NCBI RefSeq assembly: GCF_019029495.1
Contig: NZ_JAERQM010000006.1
Coordinates: forward strand, 15,115-79,114
DNA from: Falsiroseomonas oleicola
Lineage (GTDB): Bacteria; Pseudomonadota; Alphaproteobacteria; Acetobacterales; Acetobacteraceae
Direction of reading: 5' to 3'
DNA: 64,000 bases
The position numbers and the translations under genes were made by a program. The first letter of the stretch is position 1; every line of letters begins with the position of its first letter. Below are positions 1 through 8,802 of the stretch, piece by piece. The notes below the pieces were generated by a model. It was not told where the DNA came from. It searched no databases and saw only the letters and a list, made by a program, of their open reading frames with translations.

Positions 1-3000
1 CCGTCCAGCCGGTTGGCCAGCGCATTGCCCGTGCCGTTGAGGTCGGCGGAACCCGACAGGCTGAGGCGCTCGAGCTCGGCGCCAAGTGTCCAGTCGATCC
101 CGGATATGACGCGGTCGTAGCCGCCACCGGCTTCCTCGACCACGATGTCGCCGAGGTCATCCACCACATAGGTGTCGTCGCCATCCCCGCCCGCCAGGCT
201 GTCGGCACCCCGCCCGCCATCCAGCGTATCATCGCCCGACCCGCCGATCAGCGTGTCGTCGCCGGCCTTGCCATCGATCCAGTCATCGCCGTCTCCGGTG
301 ACGATGGACTCCGAAGCATCCGTCCCGACGATCGTCTCGGCCACGTTCGTCACGGAGATGGTCAGCGCCTGCGCCTGCGTCAGATCACCATCGGAAACCG
401 TGACGATGATCTCGTAGGCGTTGTCGGAATCGGCGTCACCAGGCGCCTCGAAATCCGGCGCTGCGAGGAACGAGACAAGTCCGGTGGCTTCGTCGATGGT
501 GAAACGGTCCGCATCGTCACCCGACAGCGACCAGGTGAGTGCGGTTCCGTCAGGATCCGTCACCGTCGCCTGATAGGCGAACGTCGTATTCTCCACCACG
601 CTGGCCGTCGTGGCGGAGGTGATGATGGGCGCGGTATTCAGGACCGTGAGGCCGAGGTCATTTCCGCTGCCCGCCAGATAGCTGATCTGGAAGGTCTGCG
701 CGCCGACGAGGAAGGTCGCGCCCTCGGCCCGGACTTCGCCGCCCACCTGAACCGTGCCAACGATCGCATCGTCGCCATCATTGTCGATGACGATGAAGGT
801 TGTGCCAGGTGCCGGCGTGAAGGCCCCGATGTCAATGGACAGATTCGCCCCGCCGAGACTCACGGATCCGGTGACCTGGATCACGTCGTATTCGGTGCCG
901 CGAGTCATCCCCTCGATCTCGACCGAGAGTGTTCCACCCTCATCAATCGTCAGGCCGTTCTCGAGCACGAGTATGCCCGGGCTGGCGCCGGCCCCGATCG
1001 TGCCGCCGGCCTGGACAGTAACCGCGCCGGACGCACCCGCCGTGCCGATCGTGCCGTTGCCACTCAATGTCGCACCGGAGGCAACGATCACCTCGCCGGT
1101 ATTTGCCAGGACACCGTCAACCTGGAGCAGCCCCTCACCGACGGTCGTCGTTCCCGAATAGGTGGCTGTGCCGGACAGGACCAGCGTGCCGGTGCCCGTC
1201 TTGGTCAGCGCCGCGCCGCCCGACAGCAGGCCGCTCAGGCTCACATCCGCATCGGCACGAATGGTTGCATCGCCATTGAGCGCGACCGCATTGTCGATGG
1301 CCGTGGCCGCCGTGATGGCGAAGGTTGTCCCGGCTGCAAGCGTCACGGTACCGGCCGAGAGGGCATCGTCATCGGCGACAGACAACACGCCGGAGGCGAT
1401 GGTCAGGCCGCCGGTCCATGCGGACTCGTTTCCGGTATCGGAGAGGACCAGCGTGCCATCCCCGGTCTTGGTCAGATCGAAGGCGCCAAGAAGCGCGGCC
1501 GCCAAGGTGAGCATACCGCCATCGGTCACATCGACCCCGACATTGCCGCCGAGGGTGAGCGAACCGCCGGCATCACCGGCAATCGTGACGGCGTTGGTGG
1601 CCAGCGCGATGAGGTCGCCGGCCGCCAGTACCGCGGTGCTGCCGGTCAGCGTCAGGATGGTGCCGTCGGCAATGCCGTCGAGGGTGATGGTGTCCCCGGT
1701 GGCTTGCGCCAGACCCTGCGCCAGCGCCTCACGCAAGGAGAAACCGGCAGCCGGATCGCCATCCGCATCGTCGTCCGGACGAGCGACGGTGATGGGCGTG
1801 CTGGCGCCGCGCAGGACGTTGACATCGGCCGTGACGACATGGGCGGTGTCGTTCAGCGCAAAGCGGATGGTGGCATCGCTGGTCAGCGTCGCATTGCCGT
1901 AGGCAATGTGCTGGATCACGTCCTCGACCAGCGCCTGGGTCGGGGTCCCGGTGATGCTGGCGTCGCCCGAGGCGGCCAGCCCGAACTCGATGGTCAGCGT
2001 GCCTGTGGCGTAGCTGTAGTAGTAGCGGGCGAAGGGAAGGTCGTTGGCGATCGAAACCAGCAGCCCGGTGGTGTCACCCTGGTTGGCGATGGCATCGGCG
2101 ATGGACCCCGCATTCACCCCGCCGAAGCCGACGCCATCCGTCTCCACCTCGAAGAGGCCCCGGTCGAGGAATGCATAGATGTCGGTCGGCCCACCCGCAG
2201 GCGCGTCGTTAGCGATGCGGTTGACGGTCAGCGTGGCGCCGTTCCAGTTCGACGCGGACATGGTCCCCGACGTCACTTCGACCGTCATGTCGGTGTCCAG
2301 CGGCCGGACAGGCTGGGCGGTCAGCGTGGTGGTGTTTCCATCCAGCCGGTTGATCGCGCCCGCCAGCGGTTCGGCGGCAACGGCCATGAAGATGCCGTTG
2401 TTGCTACCGTCCTGGTTTGTCGAGTGCCAGGCAGCGATGATATCGCCATCCGCCTGCAGGGCGACAGCGACCGCGCCTTGCGTCGACAGCGTGTAGGAAT
2501 TGAGCCGGAACTCGCCGCCTACCGCGACCCCGTCCGCGGTGTAGCGCTGTGCGAAGACTCCGGTTCCGCTGTCATCGACGCCGGCCCAGGAGATGACGAA
2601 GGCGCCATCGGCATCCATCGCGACGGCGGCGTTATTCTGGGCGCCTTCCGTACTGATATTGACCTGGAACTCGCCGCCTTGCGCCACGCCCGCCGCATTG
2701 TAGCGCTGCGCGAAGACACCGTCGGTGCTGCCATCCTGCAGTGATGACTGCCAGACGATGACGAAGTTGCCATCCGCGTCCATGGCGACATCAGCACTCT
2801 GCTGAGCGCCGGTGGTATAGGTATTGACCTGGAACTCGCTGCCCTGCGCCACGCCCGCCGCGTTGTAGCGTTGCGCGAAAACCCCGGTGCCGCTGCCATC
2901 CTGGTTGTTCGCGGAATGCCAGACGACGACGAAATTGCCATCGGCATCCATGGCCACCTCGGCAAGGCCCTGGGTACCATCCGTAAAGGTATTGACTTGG

Positions 3001-4679
3001 AACTCGGCGCCCTGCGCTACGCCGGCCGCGTTGTAGCGTTGTGCATAGATGCCATAGCCCGAGCCGTCCTGGCCGTTGGAGCCCCAGGTGACGACGAAGT
3101 CCCCGTCTGCGTCCATCGCGACGGAGGAGAGCGACTGCGCATTCGTCGTGTAGGTGTTGACGCGGAACTCGCTCCCCTGCGCAACGCCGGCCGCGTTGTA
3201 GCGCTGACCGTAGACGCCGGTGCTGGCGCCGTCCTGGCCGGATGAATCCCACGTCACCACGAAATTGCCATCGGCATCCATCGCGACGGCGGCGTTCGAT
3301 TGATTGCTGGTGGTGTAGGTATTGACCTGGAACTCCGCGCCCGTGGCGACGCCGGCGGCATCGAAGCGCTGCGCGAAGATGCCGTTGAGGTTGCCGTCCT
3401 GGTTCGAGGACTGCCAGGCAACCACGAAGTTCCCGTCCGCGTCCGCTGCCATCGCCGGCGAGGACTGCGCGTCTGCCGTATGGGTGTTGACCTGGATATC
3501 CGTTATCGTGACCGGTGCGACAACCTCAACGGCGATAGGCTCGGCCGGGATGGCCAGGAAGATGCCGTTGTTATCGCCATCCTGTCCGTTCGATGTCCAT
3601 ACGACGACGGCATCGCCATTCTCCCGCAGAACGACGTCCGGCAGGCTCTGATTCGATCTCGTATAGGCGTTGACCAGGAATTCGCCACCCACGGCCGTGC
3701 CGGCCGCATCATAGCGCTGTGCGTAGATGCCATAGCCCGCACCATCCTGGAGATTCGATTGCCAGGTAACGATGAAGTCGCCATCCGCATCGACGGAGAC
3801 GCTCGGCGCCTGCTGTGAGCTGGTGGTATAGCTGTTGACCTGGAACTCCGCGCCCTGCGCGACACCGGCGGCGTTGTAGCGCTGCGCATAGACGCCACCC
3901 AGGTCCCCATCCTGGCCGGCGGAGTTCCAGACGACGACGAAGTTGCCGTCTGCGTCCATGGCGACATCGGCGGACTGCTGGTTGCCGGCGGTATAGGTAT
4001 TGACCTGGAACTCGTCGCCCTGCGCCACGCCCGCCGCGTTGTAACGTTGCGCGAAAACCCCGGTGCCGCTGCCATCCTGACCCGCCGAGTGCCAGACGAC
4101 GACGAAATCGCCATCGGCATCCATTGCGACATCGGGGCTCGACTGGCTCCCAGTTGTAAATGTGTTGACACGGAACTCGGCGCCCTGAGCCACGCCGCCC
4201 GCGTTGTAGCGTTGCGCATAGATGCCATAGCCCGAGCCGTCCTGGCCGCTGGAGTTCCAGGTGACGACGAAGTCCCCATCCGCGTCCATCGCGACGGAGG
4301 ATTGCGACTGCGCATTTGTTGTATAGGTGTTGACCCGGAACTCATCGCCCTGCGCGACGCCGGCCGCATTGTAGCGCTGGCCGTAGATGCCGGTACCGCT
4401 GCCGTCCTGGCCCGATGAATCCCACGTCACCACGAAGTTGCCATCGGCATCCATCGCGACGGCGGCGTTCAACTGATTGCTGGCGGTGTAGGTATTGACC
4501 TGGAATTCCGCGCCCGCGGCAACGCCCGCGGCATCGAAGCGCTGCGCGTAGATGCCGTTGCCGCTGCCGTCCTGGTTGTTGGAGTGCCAGGCCACCACGA
4601 AGTTCCCGTCCGCATCCGCTGCGATCGCGGGCGTTGTCTGTGCGGCGGCCGTATAGGTGTTGACCCGGATATCGGTCAT
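1..4679 (-). CDS. Giant repeat/RTX-type secreted protein, C-terminus outside window
   Basis: One frame stays open from ATG 4679 to the window edge, giving about 1559 visible residues. Residues 1 to about 770 are 14 repeats of about 55 residues (core like DADGxFVVxWxSxxQDGxGxG(I/V)(Y/F)AQRYxAxG). Then come segments resembling autotransporter passenger repeats (LTKTGTGTLVLSGTATYSG, about residues 1060-1180), a cadherin-like domain (from about 1346, TDPDG), and RTX nonapeptides (GGSGDDTLDGG, from about 1463). There is no N-terminal signal peptide. RTX motifs and no signal fit a type I secretion substrate with its secretion signal beyond the window; this is inferred from family knowledge. The start overlaps the upstream TIGR03032 stop by ATGA, so the two are probably translationally coupled. 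The role (adhesin or surface layer) is unknown. The only T1SS genes in the window are remnants at 17.4-20.9 kb. Confidence 0.85.
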   Translation of the reverse strand, partial: MTDIRVNTYTAAAQTTPAIAADADGNFVVAWHSNNQDGSGNGIYAQRFDAAGVAAGAEFQVNTYTASNQLNAAVAMDADGNFVVTWDSSGQDGSGTGIYGQRYNAAGVAQGDEFRVNTYTTNAQSQSSVAMDADGDFVVTWNSSGQDGSGYGIYAQRYNAGGVAQGAEFRVNTFTTGSQSSPDVAMDADGDFVVVWHSAGQDGSGTGVFAQRYNAAGVAQGDEFQVNTYTAGNQQSADVAMDADGNFVVVWNSAGQDGDLGGVYAQRYNAAGVAQGAEFQVNSYTTSSQQAPSVSVDADGDFIVTWQSNLQDGAGYGIYAQRYDAAGTAVGGEFLVNAYTRSNQSLPDVVLRENGDAVVVWTSNGQDGDNNGIFLAIPAEPIAVEVVAPVTITDIQVNTHTADAQSSPAMAADADGNFVVAWQSSNQDGNLNGIFAQRFDAAGVATGAEFQVNTYTTSNQSNAAVAMDADGNFVVTWDSSGQDGASTGVYGQRYNAAGVAQGSEFRVNTYTTNAQSLSSVAMDADGDFVVTWGSNGQDGSGYGIYAQRYNAAGVAQGAEFQVNTFTDGTQGLAEVAMDADGNFVVVWHSANNQDGSGTGVFAQRYNAAGVAQGSEFQVNTYTTGAQQSADVAMDADGNFVIVWQSSLQDGSTDGVFAQRYNAAGVAQGGEFQVNISTEGAQNNAAVAMDADGAFVISWAGVDDSGTGVFAQRYTADGVAVGGEFRLNSYTLSTQGAVAVALQADGDIIAAWHSTNQDGSNNGIFMAVAAEPLAGAINRLDGNTTTLTAQPVRPLDTDMTVEVTSGTMSASNWNGATLTVNRIANDAPAGGPTDIYAFLDRGLFEVETDGVGFGGVNAGSIADAIANQGDTTGLLVSIANDLPFARYYYSYATGTLTIEFGLAASGDASITGTPTQALVEDVIQHIAYGNATLTSDATIRFALNDTAHVVTADVNVLRGASTPITVARPDDDADGDPAAGFSLREALAQGLAQATGDTITLDGIADGTILTLTGSTAVLAAGDLIALATNAVTIAGDAGGSLTLGGNVGVDVTDGGMLTLAAALLGAFDLTKTGDGTLVLSDTGNESAWTGGLTIASGVLSVADDDALSAGTVTLAAGTTFAITAATAIDNAVALNGDATIRADADVSLSGLLSGGAALTKTGTGTLVLSGTATYSGTTTVGEGLLQVDGVLANTGEVIVASGATLSGNGTIGTAGASGAVTVQAGGTIGAGASPGILVLENGLTIDEGGTLSVEIEGMTRGTEYDVIQVTGSVSLGGANLSIDIGAFTPAPGTTFIVIDNDGDDAIVGTVQVGGEVRAEGATFLVGAQTFQISYLAGSGNDLGLTVLNTAPIITSATTASVVENTTFAYQATVTDPDGTALTWSLSGDDADRFTIDEATGLVSFLAAPDFEAPGDADSDNAYEIIVTVSDGDLTQAQALTISVTNVAETIVGTDASESIVTGDGDDWIDGKAGDDTLIGGSGDDTLDGGRGADSLAGGDGDDTYVVDDLGDIVVEEAGGGYDRVISGIDWTLGAELERLSLSGSADLNGTGNALANRLD
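2366..4679 (-). repeat. Two tandem blocks of seven ~165-bp coding repeats
   Basis: Block A (about 3537-4679) and block B (about 2366-3506) each hold seven units. Each block opens with a unit of the form DI(R/Q)VNT(Y/H)TA.AQ and closes with GIF(L/M)A(I/V)(P/A)AEP. Unit k of A resembles unit k of B more than its neighbours: unit 2 shares NAAVAMDADGNFVVTWDSSG, and unit 3 shares the EFRVNTYTTNAQS opening in both blocks. This is best explained by duplication of a whole seven-unit block rather than unit-by-unit growth. Confidence 0.85.
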
Positions 4680-5824
4680 GCGGAGGCTCCCGGTAGAGAC
4701 GTGATGCGTGATGGGTCGGGCGCGGCGGCCCAGAAGCCCTGGCCGGGCAAGGCGAGTGCCAGGCGGTGTGCCGGATCCGCATGGTTCAGGATGCCGTGGC
4801 GCCCGGTGCCCGGCAGCAAGGCGAGATCCGAGACCTCATCCACCCCGCCAACCAGGTCGATCCGGCCGAGCACGCGACCGCTGTGCCGGTCCAGCGCCAC
4901 CACGCCACAGATCAGACTCTCCCGGCCACGCTCGACCGGCAGCGGTGCATCGCCCGCACCCCGTCGGTCGCGCAGGCGCGACAGGCCGACGAACAGGAAG
5001 TCGCCCCGCGCGACCAGGCCGCGTGCATAGCCGGGCAGACGCGCAAGCACCTGGGCGGTGCCGGTCGCCGGATCCACGCGCAGAACCTCGCCTGCGCCCG
5101 AATTCAGCAGATGCAGCACGCCACCGATCAACCGCGGCGAATGCGGCATGCACAATCCATCCAGGACCACGCGGCCATCGGGCACGGAGACCAGGACGCC
5201 GCCGGCCGCACGCCCCGCCCGCCAGCCCTCCGCCATGTTGGTTGCGCCGAGCGCCGTGACGAAGCGCGGCGCGCCGGCCTCATCCAGTGCCATGCCGTTC
5301 AGATGGCAGCGATCCTCCGCCACCAGGTCGGTGACGAAGGGAGGCTTCCAGACGGGGGTGAAACTCGCGCCGTCATCGATCCTGGCGATGCAGGAAAAGC
5401 GCGTTGCCACGGCGAAAAGCGCGCCGTTGGCGAAGGCCGGATCATGCAGGTCGATTTCGCCCGTGTAGAACAGGGACCGCGGCAGCCAGAGCGTTCCATA
5501 GGCATTCGGCGCACGTGGATAACCGGGGGCCAGGGCGCCGGACGGGGCGAGGATCAACGCCTCGTTGCGGGCGGCGATGGCAAGCCGGTCGCCGGACGCG
5601 GCGAGGCCCATCGGCTTGTCGAAGCTGCGCGGCAGCACCGACAAACCATCCGCCGTGGCCGATGCCAGGATGACGACGGATGCCTGGTAGCTGGCAATCG
5701 CCAGGGACATGCCCAGCCCCTGCAGGATCGCCACGATATGGCCTGACGCATCGACCCGGATCGCCGCGGACCCAACCGCGAGCCCACTGACCTCGCCAGA
5801 CGCCAACTTCTTTTCGCGACTCAT
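4676..5824 (-). CDS. TIGR03032/DUF4915 family protein
   Basis: This matches the TIGR03032 family by its conserved stretches: DRCHLNGMALD, GLCMPHSPRLIGG, LLNSGAGEVLRVDPATG, LPGYARGLVARGDFLFVGLS. The family is a predicted beta-propeller-like protein of unknown function, often near large repeat or secretion genes. ATG 5824 is chosen as start. An in-frame TTG at 5878 would add 18 residues but has no purine-rich ribosome binding site. The length is about 382 residues. The stop overlaps the ATG of the giant RTX gene (ATGA), so the two are probably co-translated and functionally linked. Function is not assigned. Family call is confident; start is less so. Confidence 0.85.
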   Translation of the reverse strand: MSREKKLASGEVSGLAVGSAAIRVDASGHIVAILQGLGMSLAIASYQASVVILASATADGLSVLPRSFDKPMGLAASGDRLAIAARNEALILAPSGALAPGYPRAPNAYGTLWLPRSLFYTGEIDLHDPAFANGALFAVATRFSCIARIDDGASFTPVWKPPFVTDLVAEDRCHLNGMALDEAGAPRFVTALGATNMAEGWRAGRAAGGVLVSVPDGRVVLDGLCMPHSPRLIGGVLHLLNSGAGEVLRVDPATGTAQVLARLPGYARGLVARGDFLFVGLSRLRDRRGAGDAPLPVERGRESLICGVVALDRHSGRVLGRIDLVGGVDEVSDLALLPGTGRHGILNHADPAHRLALALPGQGFWAAAPDPSRITSLPGASA

Positions 5825-6357
5825 GTCCGGAAGAAATCCAAAAATATGGTCATGCGCGGTTTTTGACACCAACAGCAAAGGGAAGAAAAACGAGCGACAT
5901 GATGAATATCAAGCAAAATATTAAAAATGCCTGAAAACACATGATGATTGACTTTGACTTTGATATTTTCTGCGTGTCCACGCATGTTATGCAATTATTT
6001 TCGGTGACGCAACGCCCTGGGGGTCGATAATTTTTGGGTCATGTTCAATGAGGACTTATACGGAAGCGGAACTGTACCAACGGCCCTATCGCGTGACCGC
6101 TCCGGGCCGCCCGGACCGGTCAAGAGACCGGGCCACTGGTATTACTCGGCAGCGATCTATGGGACGCTGTGGCGCTCGCTGCGGGGGGAGAGAGCCATGC
6201 TGCAGCGCCGGCCACCTCCCAGGTTTGCCGCGCCTCTCTTTCGCCGATCGGCCGTCGAACCGCCATGACCGCCCCCGCATCCGGCTTCTGTGGTCCTGCT
6301 TCGGTGGTCTTGGGAACAAAACCAGAATATGATACGTGGCGAGTCCCAGAAAGGTTC
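5825..6357. other. Gene-free AT-rich spacer upstream of the RTX operon
   Basis: Positions about 5825-6060 are markedly AT-rich against a GC-rich background (runs such as aaaatattaaaaatgcc near 5922). They probably hold the promoter and regulatory region for the leftward TIGR03032-RTX operon. From about 6060 the DNA is GC-rich again, with short frames that I cannot support as genes. A fragment of the dispersed hairpin repeat lies at 6098-6145. Confidence 0.5.
6098..6145 (-). repeat. Fragment (copy C) of dispersed hairpin repeat
   Basis: Read on the minus strand, this matches the first hairpin segment of copy A at 8803, including a shared core ccggtctcttgaccggtcc, then diverges. The hairpin is CCGGTC-TCTT-GACCGG. 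It appears to be a decayed left-end fragment of the element described for copies A and B. Confidence 0.55.
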
Positions 6358-6738
6358 ATGGCCATGGCTGCACGCAATCAGGCTGCGCGCCCTCCGCGCG
6401 CGCCGCGCCCGGTGGATGCTGCGATCACCCGGCTTCTCACACTCGCCGGCCGCGGCGCAGCGCCAGGCCGCATGGCGCGGGAGGTGGATGCGATTGCGGA
6501 GGAGTGGCTGCGCGTTCCGAACCTGGATCGCATGGAGATCCGCGACCGCCTGGATGAGTTGCATGACCAGTTCGCCGGCGGCATCGGCCATGCGGAGGAA
6601 CAGGTCTCTGACCTCGACTCGACGGAGGCGGCGGCTCTGAAGCAGGGGCGGGCGATGCTGGCAGCCCTGGTCGCGGCCCGCGACGCCACGGCCCGGGCGC
6701 TCGCGGCGCTGCAATCCGATATCATCGCGATTTCGTGA
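6358..6738 (+). CDS. Hypothetical helical protein (126 aa)
   Basis: ATG 6358 follows AGAAAGG at 6349-6355, a good ribosome binding site, so this start is preferred over upstream in-frame ATGs. The product begins MAMAARNQAARPPRAPRP, a basic, proline-rich head. It then becomes a charged, probably alpha-helical body with EVDAIAEEWLRVPNLDRMEI and two Ala-rich helices near the end. No membrane segment, signal or known domain is recognised. It stands alone between two AT-rich spacers. The codon pattern (GC-rich third positions) supports it being real. Function unknown. Confidence 0.55.
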   Translation: MAMAARNQAARPPRAPRPVDAAITRLLTLAGRGAAPGRMAREVDAIAEEWLRVPNLDRMEIRDRLDELHDQFAGGIGHAEEQVSDLDSTEAAALKQGRAMLAALVAARDATARALAALQSDIIAIS

Positions 6739-6899
6739 TGATGGGCGGCAGGGTTTCGGGGGCGTATCAGGTGACACGAAAATCGCGATCGCGCATGGAC
6801 ATATCTCACGCATCCAAAACGCATCAGCGTTGTAAAAGCTGGTGTGGCGCAACTCTCATTTATTTACAATGAATTAAGGGATGAGCGCGCATCTCAAAA

Positions 6900-6953
6900 T
6901 AGGTTGTATCGCGTAAATGGACGCAACCTATGCGCGATACCCGTCTGCCGGGT
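6900..6953 (+). other. Interleaved inverted repeats, possible structured leader
   Basis: Within an AT-rich spacer (6739-7015) TAGGTTG (6900-6906) pairs with CAACCTA (6924-6930), and TATCGCG (6907-6913) pairs with CGCGATA (6933-6939). The arms interleave, so the helices form either a pseudoknot or two exclusive folds. GCGT (6911-6914) with ACGC (6921-6924) would extend the first hairpin. A further hairpin ACCCG-TCTGC-CGGGT follows at 6939-6953. It lies about 60-115 bases upstream of the small membrane gene at 7016. No known riboswitch consensus is recognised. Confidence 0.4.
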
Positions 6954-7015
6954 TAATGATTCGTCGCCGCAACCTTGGGTAGACGTCCCCACCTGGACTG
7001 TCCTAGCTTCCGGTC

Positions 7016-7186
7016 ATGCAGCCAAGCCCCACCACGCTCCGCAACCGACGCCTCATCCGGACCGCCGTCGTGGTGATCGCGGTGGCCGGCCTGGGTGCCC
7101 TGATCCTTGGCCTGGGCGATGTGGTCAGCGCGGCCTTCGAGCCGCCCTCCGAAGTCCGCCCCTACGACCCCCTGCAACGCTGGTAG
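7016..7186 (+). CDS. Small single-pass membrane protein (56 aa)
   Basis: ATG 7016 to TAG 7186. The N-terminus is positively charged (MQPSPTTLRNRRLIRTA), followed by one hydrophobic segment, VVVIAVAGLGALILGLG (residues about 17-33), and a short polar tail ending YDPLQRW. This is a typical layout for a small inner-membrane protein. Its stop lies 2 bases before the likely TTG start of the DUF4345 gene, suggesting one transcript. No homologue is recognised. Upstream is the interleaved repeat at 6900-6953. Confidence 0.5.
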   Translation: MQPSPTTLRNRRLIRTAVVVIAVAGLGALILGLGDVVSAAFEPPSEVRPYDPLQRW

Positions 7187-7188
7187 GT

Positions 7189-7605
7189 TTGCAACTTCCG
7201 CGGTTTCTGTCCATCCGATTGGCGGTCGCGCTCGGCGGCTGCGTGCCGGTGGCCGCGGGTTTGGCCGGCGTGCTCCTCGGTCCGGCGATGCTGGGTGGCC
7301 CCCCGGCCGATGCCGCGGCTGACAGCCATTTCCGCTACCTGTCGGGCCTGCTGCTGGCGATCGGGCTGGGCTTCTGGAGCACGATCCCTGCCCTGCCCCG
7401 CCGCGCCGCCCGCTTTCGCCTGCTGACCGCCCTTGTCCTGGCCGGCGGCCTGGCGCGACTTGCGGCGCTGCCGGACCAGGGCTGGCCCGGCCTGCCGATG
7501 GCCGCAGCGCTGGTCATGGAACTGATCGTGACGCCGCTGTTGTGCCTGTGGCAGGCGCGTGTCGCGGCCGCGGAACGGCATCGCAACGCCGCGATATCCG
7601 GCTGA
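7189..7605 (+). CDS. DUF4345 family membrane protein
   Basis: The segment HFRYLSGLLLAIGLGFWSTI followed by ARFRLLTALVLAGGLARL and ALVMELIVTPLLCLWQARV is the DUF4345 pattern. About four membrane helices are predicted, and about 138 residues is normal for the family. No ATG is available after the previous stop. TTG 7189 is the most upstream candidate downstream of that stop, and TTG 7219 is an alternative. The family has no established biochemical role. Confidence 0.75.
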   Translation: MQLPRFLSIRLAVALGGCVPVAAGLAGVLLGPAMLGGPPADAAADSHFRYLSGLLLAIGLGFWSTIPALPRRAARFRLLTALVLAGGLARLAALPDQGWPGLPMAAALVMELIVTPLLCLWQARVAAAERHRNAAISG

Positions 7606-7653
7606 CACAGCCCGGCGGCAGGCTGGGGCGCAGGACATTCGGAGCCTGACGCC

Positions 7654-8094
7654 ATGAACCAGACCCAGATCACCCAGATCGAATCGAGCTTTCCCCTGGT
7701 TGCCCCCATCGCCGAGCCCGCCGCGGCCATCTTCTACCGCCGCCTGTTCGAACGCGACCCGGCCCTGCGCCCCCTGTTCCGGGACACGGACATGGCGGTG
7801 CAGGGCCGCAAGCTGATGCAGGCCATCGGCTTCGTCGTCGCCCATCTGCGGGTGCCGGACCGGCTGCTGCCCGCCGTCTCCGCCCTTGGCGCGCGCCATG
7901 CCGGCTATGGCGTGCAACCCGCGCATTACGACACGGTCGGCGCCGCGCTGCTCGACACGCTGGAGGAGGGGCTGGGCGAGGCCTTCACGCCGGAGGTGCG
8001 GGAGGCCTGGGCCGCTGCCTATGGCCTGCTGGCGCAGGTGATGATCACGGCCGCCAATGATGAGGATGGAGTCATGGCGCAGAGCGTGGCCTGA
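7654..8094 (+). CDS. Single-domain globin
   Basis: A 146-residue globin of the bacterial/flavohaemoglobin-like class: IESSFPLVAPIAEPAAAIFYRRLFERDP at the A-C helices, QGRKLMQAIGFVVAHL in helix E with Gln at the probable distal position, and RHAGYGVQPAHYDTV carrying the proximal His of helix F. No reductase domain follows, unlike Hmp. It would bind haem in the cytoplasm and handle O2 or NO; the exact role cannot be told from sequence. It is monocistronic or read with the DsbA-like gene 32 bases downstream. Confidence 0.9.
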   Translation: MNQTQITQIESSFPLVAPIAEPAAAIFYRRLFERDPALRPLFRDTDMAVQGRKLMQAIGFVVAHLRVPDRLLPAVSALGARHAGYGVQPAHYDTVGAALLDTLEEGLGEAFTPEVREAWAAAYGLLAQVMITAANDEDGVMAQSVA

Positions 8095-8126
8095 CTTCCG
8101 GCGGTGCGGGATGCTATCATGCCGCT

Positions 8127-8786
8127 GTGAACGTCCTCGCCCCGCCCCGCGCACGCCTGCAGATCGAGGTGGTCTTCGACCTTGTCTGTCCCTGGTGCTT
8201 CCTCGGCACCCGCCGGCTGCGGCGGGCGCTGCGCATGCGCCCCGACATCGCCGCCGACATCGCCTGGCGGCCCTTCCTGTTGAACCCGGATATCGCGGCG
8301 GGCGGCGTGCCGCGGCAGGACTACGTCATCCGCAAATTCGGCGGCGAGGACCGTGCCCGCCGACTGCACGCCACCATCGCGGAGCTTGGTCGGGGTGAAG
8401 GCGTCGCCTTCCAGTTCGACCTGATCCGCCGCATCCCCCCTTCGCTCGACGCGCATCGCCTGGTGCGGCTGGCCGAGCGGCATGGGGTGGCCGCGGATGC
8501 GGTGGATGCGCTGTTCCGGGCCTATTTCTGCGAGGGGCAGGATATCGGCGACCTGACCGTGCTGGTGCGGATTTCCGCCGGCCTCGGCATGGACCCCGGC
8601 GCCACCCGCCGCCTTCTGTCGGGCGCGGCGGAGGCGGAGGCGGTGCATGCGGACAATCTCCGCGCCCATCGCCTCGGCATCAATGGCGTGCCCTGCTTCG
8701 TGGTCCAGGGGCGCCACGCCATCGCCGGGGCGCAGGAGCCCGAGGTGATCGAGCGGCTGCTGGATGTGGCCGTGGTGGAGGGGTAG
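8127..8786 (+). CDS. DsbA-family (FrnE-like) thiol oxidoreductase
   Basis: A thioredoxin-fold protein of the FrnE subgroup: VVFDLVCPWCFLGTRRL carries the CPWC redox pair near residue 21, and INGVPCFVV gives the cis-Pro loop near the end. The helical insertion between them is present. There is no signal peptide, so it is cytosolic. At 219 residues it is the usual length. GTG 8127 is the start; the nearby ATG 8119 is out of frame and reaches a stop after three codons. Some FrnE proteins act as 2-hydroxychromene-2-carboxylate or polyketide-related isomerases, others in oxidative stress; the substrate is not assigned here. Confidence 0.88.
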   Translation: MNVLAPPRARLQIEVVFDLVCPWCFLGTRRLRRALRMRPDIAADIAWRPFLLNPDIAAGGVPRQDYVIRKFGGEDRARRLHATIAELGRGEGVAFQFDLIRRIPPSLDAHRLVRLAERHGVAADAVDALFRAYFCEGQDIGDLTVLVRISAGLGMDPGATRRLLSGAAEAEAVHADNLRAHRLGINGVPCFVVQGRHAIAGAQEPEVIERLLDVAVVEG

Positions 8787-8802
8787 CTCCTTCATACTGG
8801 CG

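Noticed and set aside
6041-6332. Short overlapping frames in the spacer upstream of 6358
   Set aside because: No ribosome site, no similarity, and they cross the repeat fragment at 6098-6145.
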